Part shown: piece after piece, positions 1-9,343 of the stretch
How positions within the stretch are numbered: the first letter of the stretch is position 1
How the letters are laid out: the number at the start of each line of letters is the position of its first letter
Assembly (NCBI GenBank): GCA_002347365.1
Contig: DDWT01000022.1
Span: 4,219-68,218, forward strand
Direction: 5' to 3'
DNA from: Actinobacteria bacterium UBA2279
GTDB lineage: Bacteria; Actinomycetota; Coriobacteriia; Anaerosomatales; Anaerosomataceae
DNA: 64,000 nt
The notes under the pieces: generated by a model
What the model was told of the DNA's origin: nothing
The model's database searches: none
What the model saw: the letters and a program-made list of their open reading frames with translations, nothing else
Program-made: the position numbers and the translations under genes

Positions 1-798
1 GTGACCAACGACCACGTTGCCGGAAGTGCGACTCGTATCGTGGTCACGGATGCGCAGGGCGAGCGGCACGATGCCGAGCTGGTCGGAACCGATCCCGAGT
101 CCGATATCGCAGTCATCCGCGTCGACGTCGAGCTACCGGTCATCTCTCTCGGCAGTTCGGAAGAGGTTCAGGTGGGTCAGATGGCGATCGCGATCGGCTC
201 ACCATTCGGACTTCAGCACTCGGTGACGGCGGGCGTCATCTCGGCCATACACCGATCGCTCCCCGACTCCATCAGTGACGGCACGCGCTACCCGCTCGTA
301 GACGTCATCCAGACCGATGCGTCCATCAACCCCGGCAACTCCGGGGGTGCCCTTGTGGATCGCACCGGCAAGCTCATCGGTATTCCAACCGCGATCTACT
401 CGGACAGTGGTGGCGCTGACGGCGTCGGGTTTGCGGTGCCCGTGCGCACAGTCCTGCGCGTGGCCGACCAGTTGATTGCGGGCGGCAGAGCCGAGCACGC
501 CTTCCTCGGCATCGTCGGTCAAACCGTAGGCGAGCAGTTGGCGCAGGAGAAGGATCTGCCCGTGACGGAGGGTGCACTGGTCATCGAGGTCACGCCGGAC
601 ACAGGAGCGGACAAGGCCGGGCTGAAGCCGGACGACATCATCGTGAAGCTTGATGGAGAGAAGATCCGCTCGATGGACGACCTGATCCTTGCAGTCAGGC
701 GCAGGTCAGTTGGAGATGAAGTGACCGTCACGTTCTACCGCGACGGCAAGACCAACGAGTTGCCGATGACCCTGGGCGTGAAACCCGATACGCTCTAG
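1..798 (+). CDS. htrA: HtrA/DegP-family serine protease, 5'-truncated
   Basis: C-terminal 265 residues of a trypsin-like HtrA protease followed by one PDZ domain; such enzymes degrade or refold misfolded exported proteins, normally anchored in or outside the membrane. The catalytic triad is visible in this fragment: His5 in a TNDHV motif, Asp35 in SDIAVIR and Ser114 in GNSGG. The PDZ domain covers about residues 165-260 (GLKPDDII, VGDEVTVTFYRDG). The reading frame is open to the first base, and family members have a membrane anchor and linker before the His motif, so the true start lies outside the window. The gene ends 4 bases into the convergent small gene at 795-1052. Confidence 0.93.
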   Translation: MTNDHVAGSATRIVVTDAQGERHDAELVGTDPESDIAVIRVDVELPVISLGSSEEVQVGQMAIAIGSPFGLQHSVTAGVISAIHRSLPDSISDGTRYPLVDVIQTDASINPGNSGGALVDRTGKLIGIPTAIYSDSGGADGVGFAVPVRTVLRVADQLIAGGRAEHAFLGIVGQTVGEQLAQEKDLPVTEGALVIEVTPDTGADKAGLKPDDIIVKLDGEKIRSMDDLILAVRRRSVGDEVTVTFYRDGKTNELPMTLGVKPDTL

Positions 799-1052
799 GC
801 CCGGCTGCGGGTGCGCCAGACGAGCAGAATCCCGACCGAAGCCACGAGGACGATCACGAGAGCGATCATCCAGCCAGGAGCCCCTTCGCTGTCGCTATCA
901 GCGGGGTCTCCTGGCTGACCCGCGGAGACCCGGTCGGCCTCGCTGGCAAGAACCGGCGCATCGGCTGAGGACGTCTGTGCGTGCGCCAGCGTCACATGAG
1001 CACTTGCCACCAGACACGTGAGCGCCAGGACCACGAGTGCCAGTCTGTACAT
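795..1052 (-). CDS. small exported membrane protein with C-terminal anchor
   Basis: About 85 residues: an N-terminal signal peptide (MYRLALVVLALTCLVASAHV), a low-complexity acidic stalk, and one C-terminal membrane segment (WMIALVIVLVASVGILLVW) followed by arginines. I chose the ATG at 1052 because AAGGTGAGG lies about 9 nt upstream; a GTG at 1067 would place residues before a clear signal peptide. The family is not recognised. It converges on htrA with a 4-base overlap and is divergent from rubrerythrin. The layout suggests a single-pass surface protein or a precursor processed from both ends; no function is claimed. Confidence 0.55.
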   Translation of the reverse strand: MYRLALVVLALTCLVASAHVTLAHAQTSSADAPVLASEADRVSAGQPGDPADSDSEGAPGWMIALVIVLVASVGILLVWRTRSRA

Positions 1053-1213
1053 CGTATGCGCCCTCACCTTCGCGTGTGATCTCGCGTTGACGCTTCTATG
1101 GGACTACCTACCCAAGCCGACACGAGGGCATGTCCTTGCGCAGATACAGGGCTCAACCGTAAGGGTAGAATACAACGACTCGATCAAGCCCGTTGCTGCC
1201 GAAAGGAGACATC

Positions 1214-1711
1214 ATGGTGGAGACCTACCGCTGCAAGGCCTGTGGCTACTACCACGTCGGTCCTGCTCCCGAGAAGTGCCCGGTCTGCGGAGCGCCGCAG
1301 TCCTTCTTCCTCTCGTATGAGGGGCCCGGTGATCTCACCGGCACCAAGACGCTCGATAATCTCAAAGCTGCATTCGCCGGTGAGTCGCAGGCGAACCGTC
1401 GCTACACCCTCTTCAAGCGTATCGCTGAGCTTGAGGGCGCCCAGGCTGCTGTTGCCGCGTTCGAGCGTGCCGCTGCCGAGGAGACCGCGCATGCCCTCGG
1501 TCACATGGCCTACATGGGCGCCTTCGGCGTGACCGCGGACAATCTCAAGGCTGCCTGGGAAGGCGAGAACTACGAGACCGAGGACATGTACCCGGGATTC
1601 GCGGAGACGGCCGAGGCTGAGGGTTATCCTGAGATCGCACAGTACTTCCGTGCGGTGGGCGGGTTCGAGAAGCAGCACCGCGACGAATACAAGAAGGCGC
1701 TTGAGGATTAG
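1214..1711 (+). CDS. rubrerythrin with N-terminal rubredoxin domain (reverse rubrerythrin)
   Basis: 165-residue non-haem iron protein that reduces hydrogen peroxide in anaerobes. The rubredoxin-like FeS4 site is N-terminal (Cys7, Cys10, Cys22, Cys25), and the ferritin-like di-iron four-helix bundle follows, with Glu in GESQANRR and EETAHALGH and a C-terminal EKQHRDEY. This order is the reverse of classical rubrerythrin. The ATG at 1214 is preceded by AAAGGAGAC; an upstream TTG (1193) has no such site. rlmN starts at the next base after the stop, so the two are probably co-transcribed. It suggests an anaerobic or microaerophilic lifestyle. Confidence 0.92.
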   Translation: MVETYRCKACGYYHVGPAPEKCPVCGAPQSFFLSYEGPGDLTGTKTLDNLKAAFAGESQANRRYTLFKRIAELEGAQAAVAAFERAAAEETAHALGHMAYMGAFGVTADNLKAAWEGENYETEDMYPGFAETAEAEGYPEIAQYFRAVGGFEKQHRDEYKKALED

Positions 1712-2743
1712 TTGACCGATATCCGCGACATCAAGGCACTCAACCGCGACGATCTGACGGCTGCCCTGGGCGACATGGGGCAGCCGTCGTACCGCGTCGG
1801 CCAGATGGTCCGCTGGCTGTACGGAAGAGGAGCGACTTCCTTCCACGAGATGTCAGACCTGTCACTGAGATTGCGTGAAGAACTCGCAGCGGCTTTCTCA
1901 CTCACGACGCCTTCTCTCGTTGACAGGCAAGTCTCCGCCGATGGGACGCGTAAGTACCTGTGGCGCTACACCGACGGGGTCGCTGTGGAGAGCGTGGGTA
2001 TCCCCGCCACGGAGAGGCTCACCGTGTGCTTCTCGACCCAGGCCGGTTGCGCGATGGGTTGTAGTTTCTGCGCCACAGGGATGGGCGGCCTGGTGCGCAG
2101 CCTTTCCGTCGGCGAGATGGTAGACCAGGTGAGGCTCGTCGGAGCGGATTTCGGCGAACGCGTCACCAACGTTGTCGCCATGGGGCAAGGCGAACCGTTC
2201 GCGAATTACGATGCCACACTCGAGGCGCTGCGCCTCATGAACTCGCCCGACGGACTTGGCATCGGAGCCCGTCACATCACGGTATCCACCTGCGGGCTGG
2301 TGCCGGGCATCCAACGCTTCTCGCAGGAACCCGAGCAGTTCACGCTCGCGGTCTCGCTGCACTCTGCCGTGCAGCAGACCAGGGACCGGCTCATGCCCGG
2401 TGTTCGCCGATTCACGCTGCCGGTGCTGCGAAGCACGCTGCAGTCCTACACCGACCTCACCGGCCGTCGCGTCACGCTGGAATATGCTCTGGTGAAAGAC
2501 GTCAACGATAGTGACGGTGAGCTTCAGGCGCTCGTGGACTTCGCGCGCGGCCTGCTCGCTCACGTGAACCTTATCCCGGTCAATCCGGTAGCCGGTACCG
2601 GCACCGGACGCCCCGATGACAGGCGCGTACGGGACTTCATGGGTGTTCTGAGTGCCGTCGGCGTGGAGGCGTCTGTTCGCACCGAGCGCGGTCTGGATAT
2701 CGATGCCGCCTGCGGTCAGCTTAGCCAGCGACACGCGGAGTGA
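1712..2743 (+). CDS. rlmN: dual-specificity 23S rRNA/tRNA adenine C2-methyltransferase RlmN
   Basis: 343-residue radical SAM enzyme that methylates C2 of A2503 in 23S rRNA and A37 of some tRNAs. The radical SAM CxxxCxxC is Cys113/Cys117/Cys120 (GCAMGCSFCATG), followed by GQGEPFANYD and a C-terminal NPVAGTG region. The resolving cysteine near the C-terminus is present in IDAACGQLS. The start is a TTG directly abutting the rubrerythrin stop, with GAGG a few bases upstream inside that gene. The 3' end overlaps the convergent addA 3' end by 23 bases (2721-2743). Confidence 0.95.
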   Translation: MTDIRDIKALNRDDLTAALGDMGQPSYRVGQMVRWLYGRGATSFHEMSDLSLRLREELAAAFSLTTPSLVDRQVSADGTRKYLWRYTDGVAVESVGIPATERLTVCFSTQAGCAMGCSFCATGMGGLVRSLSVGEMVDQVRLVGADFGERVTNVVAMGQGEPFANYDATLEALRLMNSPDGLGIGARHITVSTCGLVPGIQRFSQEPEQFTLAVSLHSAVQQTRDRLMPGVRRFTLPVLRSTLQSYTDLTGRRVTLEYALVKDVNDSDGELQALVDFARGLLAHVNLIPVNPVAGTGTGRPDDRRVRDFMGVLSAVGVEASVRTERGLDIDAACGQLSQRHAE

Positions 2744-5700
2744 CGGGGCATAGTGTCCCGAAGACCGCGCACTGTTTGCAGGTCCGTGCCGAGTACTCCG
2801 CAAGCGGGGGGAAAGCTCCTTCGGCCATAGCGTCAAGCATCGCTCGGATCCGACGGTCGATCGACTCGATGTCCCCGGGGGCGTACGGGAATTCGAGTTC
2901 CCGCCCATTGCGCTGAGGCTCGAAGAACACGACTCTCACGCGCTGCGCTCCGAATCGGAGTGCTGCCAGGGCGTAGCAGGACGCCTGCAACTCATACTTG
3001 ATCCGTGCCTCTTCCTCTGAGAGCTCACCGGCCCCGGTCTTGTAGTCAACGACCAGTGCTTCGTCTCCTGTCCAGGCAAGCAGATCGATCGAGCCGACCA
3101 GTGTGCTCATGCCCACGGATACGTTGATGGGACATTCCGGGACGACATGGTCGGCTGTGCGGACCTCGGCCGCCGCACGGGAGGACGTGAACGAGGCGAC
3201 AGCATCGCCCAACTGCCGCACGCCGTCACCATCGATACCGTGCGCGAGAGCGATTGCGAACATACGCGCATCCGTCAGAGCATTGGGGCCGAAGGTATCG
3301 CGCATCGCCTCGTGGAAGGCGTTCCCAAATTCTCTGGGGCCCGTACCCCCGGCTCCCGCCCCAAGGCTGGGAGACGCGATGCTGGCGACCTTCTCGGCAT
3401 AGAAGCGATACGGGCACTGCAGATACAGGTCGAGACCGCTGTACGATATGGTCGCTGGCGCGGCGAATCTCACTTTGACTTCGCGTGCTGCCGGTGCGAG
3501 CGACGGGGGCTCGGCCACGCGGGGCGCGGGATTCTTCGCGACATCCACCCCGACCGGGAGGGTCGGACGAACCACGCTGACCGTTACTCTCGAGCCGCCG
3601 GGCAATTCAACGGACGCGTCGGATTCGGGACCGCGTTCCGTGAAACCGAGCGAACGGAGCACAAGATCGAGCGGGCGGGCGCTCGCCGGCTCTCTGGTGA
3701 GGTCGCCGCTCATGCACAACACAAGTCCGCGTTCGGCTCGCGTGCAGGCGACGTAGAGAAGCCGCTTGACCTCCTCGGCATCAGTGACAGACGCCTGTTC
3801 CACCAAGCGCGTGTGTGCCAGAGTCGGCGCCGACCTGTCGCGTGACCCTTCGGGCAGCGGAAGCCTCATGCCGATTTGCAGTGAGCCATCCACGAGACCC
3901 GCCACGACCGGCCTCGGGCCTGGCGTCCCGCCGGAGAAGGAGGCGACAGCGACGACCGGGAACTCCAAACCCTTCGCTGCATGTACGCTCATGATGCGCA
4001 CCGACCGCGCGCGCTCCCCCGCTATGGTCGCCTGTTGTTCCGAGGTCACGTGCTCTTCTCTCAGCGCGAGATAGTCGAGGAACGATCCGATGTCCGCATG
4101 TGTGGACTTCTCGAACTCCTCGGCCATGCATGCGAGTTTGAGCACATTAGCCCACGCTCGGACACCCTGTGGGCCAGACGCGAACAGGGCGAGGTCGTAG
4201 TCTAGTTCCTCGCAGACGCCGAGGAGTAGATCGCGGAGCGGCAGCATGCCTCGACGCGACCGCATCCATTCGACCGCATCGACCGTTCGAGCGATGACGC
4301 GACGATCTGCATCACAGAGCGGTAGGTCCGCCGCGGAGCGTGCCGCCGTCCAGAGGCTCCCCTGCTTTCCGGCCGCTGCGCGCAGCAGGAACAGGCCTTC
4401 GTCGCTCGTGCCGGTGAGACGTCCCGCCAGAACCGTGACTGCAGCCTGATCATCGAACGCGTTGTCCGCCAGCCGCAGCAGGGCGACGAGCTCACCGGCC
4501 TCGGGTGTATCGAAATACGTGCCCCCGGAGGCGATGAACACATCGAAGCCTCTTCGCTGCAACTCGCGCTCGAACAGCTCGGCTCTGCCCTTCATCTTCC
4601 TGAGGAGAAGCACCATGTCGCCCTGGGGCACTCCTTGCTCCCGAAGAACGGCGAACTCCTCGGCAACTGCCACGGCCTCTGCCTCGGGGCCAGAAAGACC
4701 ATTCTCCTTGCGGATGTCGACAAGCGTGACGCGGGCGCGGGCGCGGTCTTGTGGCCAGCCGTCACCCGGGATGTCTCGCTCGCCGGGTTGCAGCGGCATC
4801 AGATCCGAGCCGAAGAACGGCTCTTGGCCAAACATGCCGTTGAAGAACTGCAGCAGCTCGGGATGGGAACGGTAGTTGTCCGCCAGCCGCTGGATACGTG
4901 CGGCCGCCCGCTCGCGTGCTCGAAAGACCTCGACGTCGGCGTGGCGGAAGGAGTAGATGGATTGCTTGTCATCGCCTACGGTGCACAGATTGTTCTCCGA
5001 CAACTGCTCGGCGATCTGCAGCTGCAGCATATTGGTGTCCTGGAACTCATCGACCATGACCATCCGGAAGCGCTGCCGGTACTCTTCCGCGATCTGTGGC
5101 TGGCTTTCGAGTAGGTCGGCGACCATCACCTGCAGATCCTCGAAGTCCAGCAGGCTTCGGCTGGTCTTGAGCGCTGCGTACTCCCGGTCGAACCGGACGA
5201 GCAGACGGCATAGCGCCTCTTCATAGGGCCGCACCGCTCTTTGCGCCTGGAGAAGACCCACTTCGTCCAAGAGCGGCTTCGCTTCCTCCACCAGCCCGTC
5301 GTGAAGTTCATCGCTGCCGAGACGACTCGGCTTCTTGGGCGCATAGTCCGACTCGCTCTCCGTGGTCTGACTGCCAGAAGCGATCGCATGGACAGCCGCT
5401 GCGGCTGATTCAATGCAGCCGACATTCCCGGCTATGGTCTTGACGTTCATGCGACAGGTTGAGGCGATCTGTTCGGCGATCCGCTCGAGTGCTGCTGCTA
5501 GGGATTCGAGACATGCAGCCACGCCCTCTGTCGACATGGGCCGGAGGTCCGTGAGCGGGCGACCCATTGATCTGACGCCGGCGTGCAGGCCGCGAACCGC
5601 CATCATGACGTCGGTGATGCTCATCATCTCGATGAGACGTGTGACTCCCTCATCACCGGCGTCCACCATCTTTCGGATGCTGGACTCCGCCGCCTCGTGC

Positions 5701-6083
5701 GCCAGGATCCCTGCCTCGACTTCGGTGGCCACTCCAAACCGAGGATCGAGGCCAGCCTCGAACGCATGCTGTCTTAGAATCCTGCTGCACATGCCGTGGA
5801 TCGTCGATATCCAAGCGTCCTCGACGTGTCGAGATTCGGAAGCCGCCCCCTCGGAGACCAGGGTTCCTCGGATTCGCTCGGCAAGTTCACCTGCGGCACG
5901 ATCGGTGAATGTCACGGTCAGTATGGCTCTGGGTGGTGTCTCCGCATAGGGCGGCGCGCCCAGCACTGCCTGAACGAAGCGTGCGGTCAGAACACGCGTC
6001 TTGCCCGACCCTGCGCCGGCACCAATGAAAAGATCGACCGGACCGGTCTGCACGGCGCTGCGCTGTTCGTCGCTCAGCTTCAT
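2721..6083 (-). CDS. addA: ATP-dependent helicase/nuclease AddA-like subunit
   Basis: 1,120-residue UvrD/RecB-family helicase fused to a RecB-type nuclease; with AddB it should process double-strand breaks for RecA loading. Walker A is GAGAGSGKT (Lys28), helicase motif II is VDEFQDTN, and the motif near AAKGLEFPVV corresponds to motif V. The C-terminal nuclease shows YLQCPYRFYAEK, DYKTG and a CxxC...C iron-sulfur signature (CKQCAVFGTLC). I chose ATG 6083, which shares its A with the addB stop (TGATG) and follows a GAGGGGGG site, indicating translational coupling. The 3' end overlaps rlmN by 23 bases. An AdnAB-type assignment is possible but the partner below fits AddB better. Confidence 0.88.
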   Translation of the reverse strand: MKLSDEQRSAVQTGPVDLFIGAGAGSGKTRVLTARFVQAVLGAPPYAETPPRAILTVTFTDRAAGELAERIRGTLVSEGAASESRHVEDAWISTIHGMCSRILRQHAFEAGLDPRFGVATEVEAGILAHEAAESSIRKMVDAGDEGVTRLIEMMSITDVMMAVRGLHAGVRSMGRPLTDLRPMSTEGVAACLESLAAALERIAEQIASTCRMNVKTIAGNVGCIESAAAAVHAIASGSQTTESESDYAPKKPSRLGSDELHDGLVEEAKPLLDEVGLLQAQRAVRPYEEALCRLLVRFDREYAALKTSRSLLDFEDLQVMVADLLESQPQIAEEYRQRFRMVMVDEFQDTNMLQLQIAEQLSENNLCTVGDDKQSIYSFRHADVEVFRARERAAARIQRLADNYRSHPELLQFFNGMFGQEPFFGSDLMPLQPGERDIPGDGWPQDRARARVTLVDIRKENGLSGPEAEAVAVAEEFAVLREQGVPQGDMVLLLRKMKGRAELFERELQRRGFDVFIASGGTYFDTPEAGELVALLRLADNAFDDQAAVTVLAGRLTGTSDEGLFLLRAAAGKQGSLWTAARSAADLPLCDADRRVIARTVDAVEWMRSRRGMLPLRDLLLGVCEELDYDLALFASGPQGVRAWANVLKLACMAEEFEKSTHADIGSFLDYLALREEHVTSEQQATIAGERARSVRIMSVHAAKGLEFPVVAVASFSGGTPGPRPVVAGLVDGSLQIGMRLPLPEGSRDRSAPTLAHTRLVEQASVTDAEEVKRLLYVACTRAERGLVLCMSGDLTREPASARPLDLVLRSLGFTERGPESDASVELPGGSRVTVSVVRPTLPVGVDVAKNPAPRVAEPPSLAPAAREVKVRFAAPATISYSGLDLYLQCPYRFYAEKVASIASPSLGAGAGGTGPREFGNAFHEAMRDTFGPNALTDARMFAIALAHGIDGDGVRQLGDAVASFTSSRAAAEVRTADHVVPECPINVSVGMSTLVGSIDLLAWTGDEALVVDYKTGAGELSEEEARIKYELQASCYALAALRFGAQRVRVVFFEPQRNGRELEFPYAPGDIESIDRRIRAMLDAMAEGAFPPLAEYSARTCKQCAVFGTLCPVTPRVAG

Positions 6084-8995
6084 CAGCGCCCCCCCTCGCA
6101 GTACACGCGTGCGGAGCAGTAGTCCGGGCAACCGGACGGCTCGGGACTTTGATCGATCCGGCCAGCCCGCATACCCTCTACCGCCGCAGATGCACGGGTG
6201 ATGGCTTCTGCGATCAGCTCGCTGATACGCTCCTCCGTACAGCCATCGGTTCTCGTGAATCGCTTCGCATCGACTGCTCCCTCACGGAAGAACCCCCGTG
6301 GTTTGCCGACATTGAGCACCGACCGGTAGAAACCCGCCACCGGATCTCCAAATTCATGCCGGCGACGTACCACCTCCGCGTAGAGCGGGAGCTGAACAAG
6401 GCCCGCATCCTCGAATTTCGCCATCTGCATGCCATTGACGCTGCCTGACTTGTAGTCGGTAATGACGAAACCCTCCGGGCCCGAGTCGATACGGTCGATA
6501 CGCCCCCGGAGTGCGAACGTCCCGAAGTCCTCCGGGTCCTCTTCGCCGAATCCAAAACCCCATTCGTGTGCCGTAGGGACGTAGCCTTCGAGAAGCTCGG
6601 CGTCCTCCACAACGAGTCGCCGCGTGGCTCGAGCGATCCTGCGGACTCTCGCCTCCTCCTCAAGCCCGATCGTTTGGAGAACACCCAGCTCTTCTGCCGC
6701 CACGGCAGAATGGATGCGGAGCGCCCCTTCAAGAGTTGCAGGGGTCACCCGCTTGCAGCCCGTCTGTTCCTCATGCCGCTCATAGAACCGCCTCATGATC
6801 TCGTGAGCGGCTCGGCCCACTGCGCTGGCGTCGAGCTCAACGTCGAGAGATTCCGGGCGCAACATTCGGTCGACATACCAGCGATAAGGGCATTTGAGGT
6901 AGACCTCTATCTCGCTGGCCGAGTACACGGTTCTGGAGGCGAGCATCGCCGTCACCGTCTCGCCCACGCATCTGGCTCGGGCACGCCCCCGCCAGCGAGC
7001 ATACGCGAGGCGAGGCTCGAACGCGGCGTCGGTTGCAGCGGCATCAGCTGCCAGCAGTGCCCTCATGGCCCGACGGTCGGTATCCGGGACATCCGGGCCA
7101 GAGCTCAGATCCGAGAGCGTGACGACGCGGATCGGCAACGACCCCCGATACCACGCGCCCTCCCCTCTTCCGGGATCTCGATAGAGGTCCAGCAGCTCTT
7201 CGAGCAGTGGTGAGGGGCGGGTTGGGCGACCGTCCTCATCGGATACGCGACGACTGAGAACAAGCTTGTGACGAGCGCGTGTCACAACCTGATAGAACAA
7301 CATCCGCTCCGCTTCGGTGTCCACCCGAGACGCGACGTCGATACCTGATTCGCGAAGTCGCTTGATGACCGGGGCGGCCGTCAGTGCATCCTCAGACGCA
7401 GGCTGCGGAAACTCGTCCGCTGTCAGCCCACCGAGGATGACACGCGAGAATCGACGGCCACGCAGCCGTTCGGCTCCCAGTACCTGGACCCGATCGCTGC
7501 GCTCCTCGGAGAACACCGAGATGCGCGCGTCGTTGAGAAACGCAAGCAGATCGCGGGCATCGAAACTCGCAGCGTCGATAGATGCCATCTCGGCTAGTGC
7601 GTCGATCACGACACGCATCGCGCGCGCGTCAAGCATCTCCCTCTCATCGAAGATGGGGGCCGTTCCGTACGCCGTGCTCATCATGTCCGAGACCAGGCGC
7701 CACCACTCCTGCAGCGACGCCTCGTCCACCTGACCGGCGCACAGTCTTTGCGCCCTGCTGAGTGTGGCTGCAGCTCGCTCGTCGACTCTGCCTGCAGCGG
7801 AGAGCAGGGCCCGGAGTCCTGTCAGCCGGCGGAGTCGCATCCCTGCATCGATGCGATCCAGCGCATCGTTGTCGCCCTGGATGAACGGCGTTCTCAAGAA
7901 TCCCATCAAATCGCGTCGCTCGGCCCCTGCACAGAAGAATGCGAGCAACTGGCCCATGGCCCGTCCGAAGCCGGTCGCCGTGAGTGGCAGGTAGAGGTCG
8001 TACTCGGCTTGGATGCCGGCTTCATCAAACGACGAGCGGAGTCGCTCCACATGGCGTAAGGGATCCCGGAACACCACGGCTATGTCTCCCGGCGCCGCAC
8101 CTTCGGTGATCGCATCCTGTATCTCCCGGGTGATACGTGCCGCCTCGGCCTCGCTTCCCCACGCTTCCGACAGGACAATGGCCCCGGAGGGGCTCGTGCC
8201 TCTCGTCGCACCGATTCCGGGGAGAAAGAGGTCCCTCTCTAATGCTGTGAGCTCGGCTTGTGCGTCAGTGGCTGTAGGAGAGATGGTAATGGTTTCCATT
8301 TGCCCTATCGACGACAATCTCCTGACGAGCTCATCCGCCGCCGCGGTAGCGGGTGCCCCATCGACCCAGGTGACTGCCACCCAAACGTCACTGTGGGGCG
8401 CAGCCGCGCATAGGAACTGCTCCTGACGAGCGCTAAGACTGCCGAACCTGTTCACGACAATGACTGATGGCAGGTCAAGTTCTCCGGCGCGCTCGGCCGT
8501 CAGCCTGTGCGCCTCTCCCCTCTCGACAAGTCCCTCCGCGGTCAGCAGACGCTGGTACTCCAGCACGATCGACAGGAGCTCACCTGCGGCGCCATCGCCC
8601 GGCGGCGACTCTTGCGGACCCGGCCCTTCGGCGGCGCGAATCACGAGGCTCTCGGCCAGTCTGACGAATCCGGGACGCTGTGAGGACTCGGCTAGAAGAG
8701 TGAGAGTCGCTGCTTCTATGGCTTTCTCGATGAGAAGCAGTCGTTGGGTTCGCCCTACGATGGAGCGGCCATCGCATAGCCGGATCCAGAGAGAGTCCAG
8801 GAAGGAGTCAAAGCCACTGACCGATAGGCCGAGTGCGCACTCAGCGGCCAACTCCTCCTGCGCCCGACGAACATCCGGGACAGAGGGCAGGAGAAGCAGA
8901 GAGGTCTTCTTGCCTCGTACCGCCGCCCGGACCGCACCGTGAATCGCGCCGGTCTTTCCCGCGTTGGCAGCTCCTGTGACGATGTGCAGGCCCAT
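6083..8995 (-). CDS. addB: AddB-like helicase/nuclease subunit with Fe-S nuclease domain
   Basis: 970 residues. An N-terminal Walker A (GAANAGKT, Lys14) starts an inactivated-helicase-like region, as in AddB. The C-terminal RecB-family nuclease carries YLKCPYRWYVDRM, VITDYKSG and CPDYCSARVYC, the cysteine set that ligates a 4Fe-4S cluster in AddB. It forms the second strand-processing nuclease of the AddAB complex. ATG 8995 is preceded by AGAGGGGGA. The stop overlaps the addA start by one base. The gene lies downstream of the parB/ytxH transcript and is probably read from its own or that promoter. Confidence 0.86.
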   Translation of the reverse strand: MGLHIVTGAANAGKTGAIHGAVRAAVRGKKTSLLLLPSVPDVRRAQEELAAECALGLSVSGFDSFLDSLWIRLCDGRSIVGRTQRLLLIEKAIEAATLTLLAESSQRPGFVRLAESLVIRAAEGPGPQESPPGDGAAGELLSIVLEYQRLLTAEGLVERGEAHRLTAERAGELDLPSVIVVNRFGSLSARQEQFLCAAAPHSDVWVAVTWVDGAPATAAADELVRRLSSIGQMETITISPTATDAQAELTALERDLFLPGIGATRGTSPSGAIVLSEAWGSEAEAARITREIQDAITEGAAPGDIAVVFRDPLRHVERLRSSFDEAGIQAEYDLYLPLTATGFGRAMGQLLAFFCAGAERRDLMGFLRTPFIQGDNDALDRIDAGMRLRRLTGLRALLSAAGRVDERAAATLSRAQRLCAGQVDEASLQEWWRLVSDMMSTAYGTAPIFDEREMLDARAMRVVIDALAEMASIDAASFDARDLLAFLNDARISVFSEERSDRVQVLGAERLRGRRFSRVILGGLTADEFPQPASEDALTAAPVIKRLRESGIDVASRVDTEAERMLFYQVVTRARHKLVLSRRVSDEDGRPTRPSPLLEELLDLYRDPGRGEGAWYRGSLPIRVVTLSDLSSGPDVPDTDRRAMRALLAADAAATDAAFEPRLAYARWRGRARARCVGETVTAMLASRTVYSASEIEVYLKCPYRWYVDRMLRPESLDVELDASAVGRAAHEIMRRFYERHEEQTGCKRVTPATLEGALRIHSAVAAEELGVLQTIGLEEEARVRRIARATRRLVVEDAELLEGYVPTAHEWGFGFGEEDPEDFGTFALRGRIDRIDSGPEGFVITDYKSGSVNGMQMAKFEDAGLVQLPLYAEVVRRRHEFGDPVAGFYRSVLNVGKPRGFFREGAVDAKRFTRTDGCTEERISELIAEAITRASAAVEGMRAGRIDQSPEPSGCPDYCSARVYCEGGR

Positions 8996-9040
8996 GGATC
9001 CCCCTCTAGGACAGGGGCATCATATCGGCCAGGTGTGACA

Positions 9041-9343
9041 TCACGAAGACATCACGGTTCGGGAGTAGCGTTGCACTCCCTCGCGAATCTCACGAACCTT
9101 CCGCCACGCGACTTGCTCATCGCGTCCCAGGTAGTGGTCCACGCGTTCACCGACGATCTCTGCCGTTTGTTCGGCCCGTTCCGCAATAGTGCGCGCGACA
9201 TCAGCAACTCGAAGGGCTTCGTTCGCAAGTTTCCGCCGTGTCCGAGCGCCGCTCTCCGGGGCGAACAGAAGGCCCGCCACAACTCCCGCTACGGCACCGA
9301 CAATCAAGCCGATGGCACAATCTTCCATACGCCTAGTTCTCAT
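9041..9343 (-). CDS. YtxH-domain membrane-associated protein
   Basis: 100 residues. An N-terminal glycine-rich membrane segment (IGLIVGAVAGVVAGLLFAPESGARTR) matches the YtxH/gas-vesicle-like family, followed by a charged helical region likely to form a coiled coil (about residues 35-90). ATG 9343 has GGGAGGAG about 7 nt upstream and overlaps the parB 3' end by 11 bases, so it is translated with the rsmG-parA-parB operon. Family function is poorly defined; proposed roles are stress or envelope related. Its attachment to the chromosome-partition operon is the main contextual clue. Confidence 0.7.
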   Translation of the reverse strand: MRTRRMEDCAIGLIVGAVAGVVAGLLFAPESGARTRRKLANEALRVADVARTIAERAEQTAEIVGERVDHYLGRDEQVAWRKVREIREGVQRYSRTVMSS

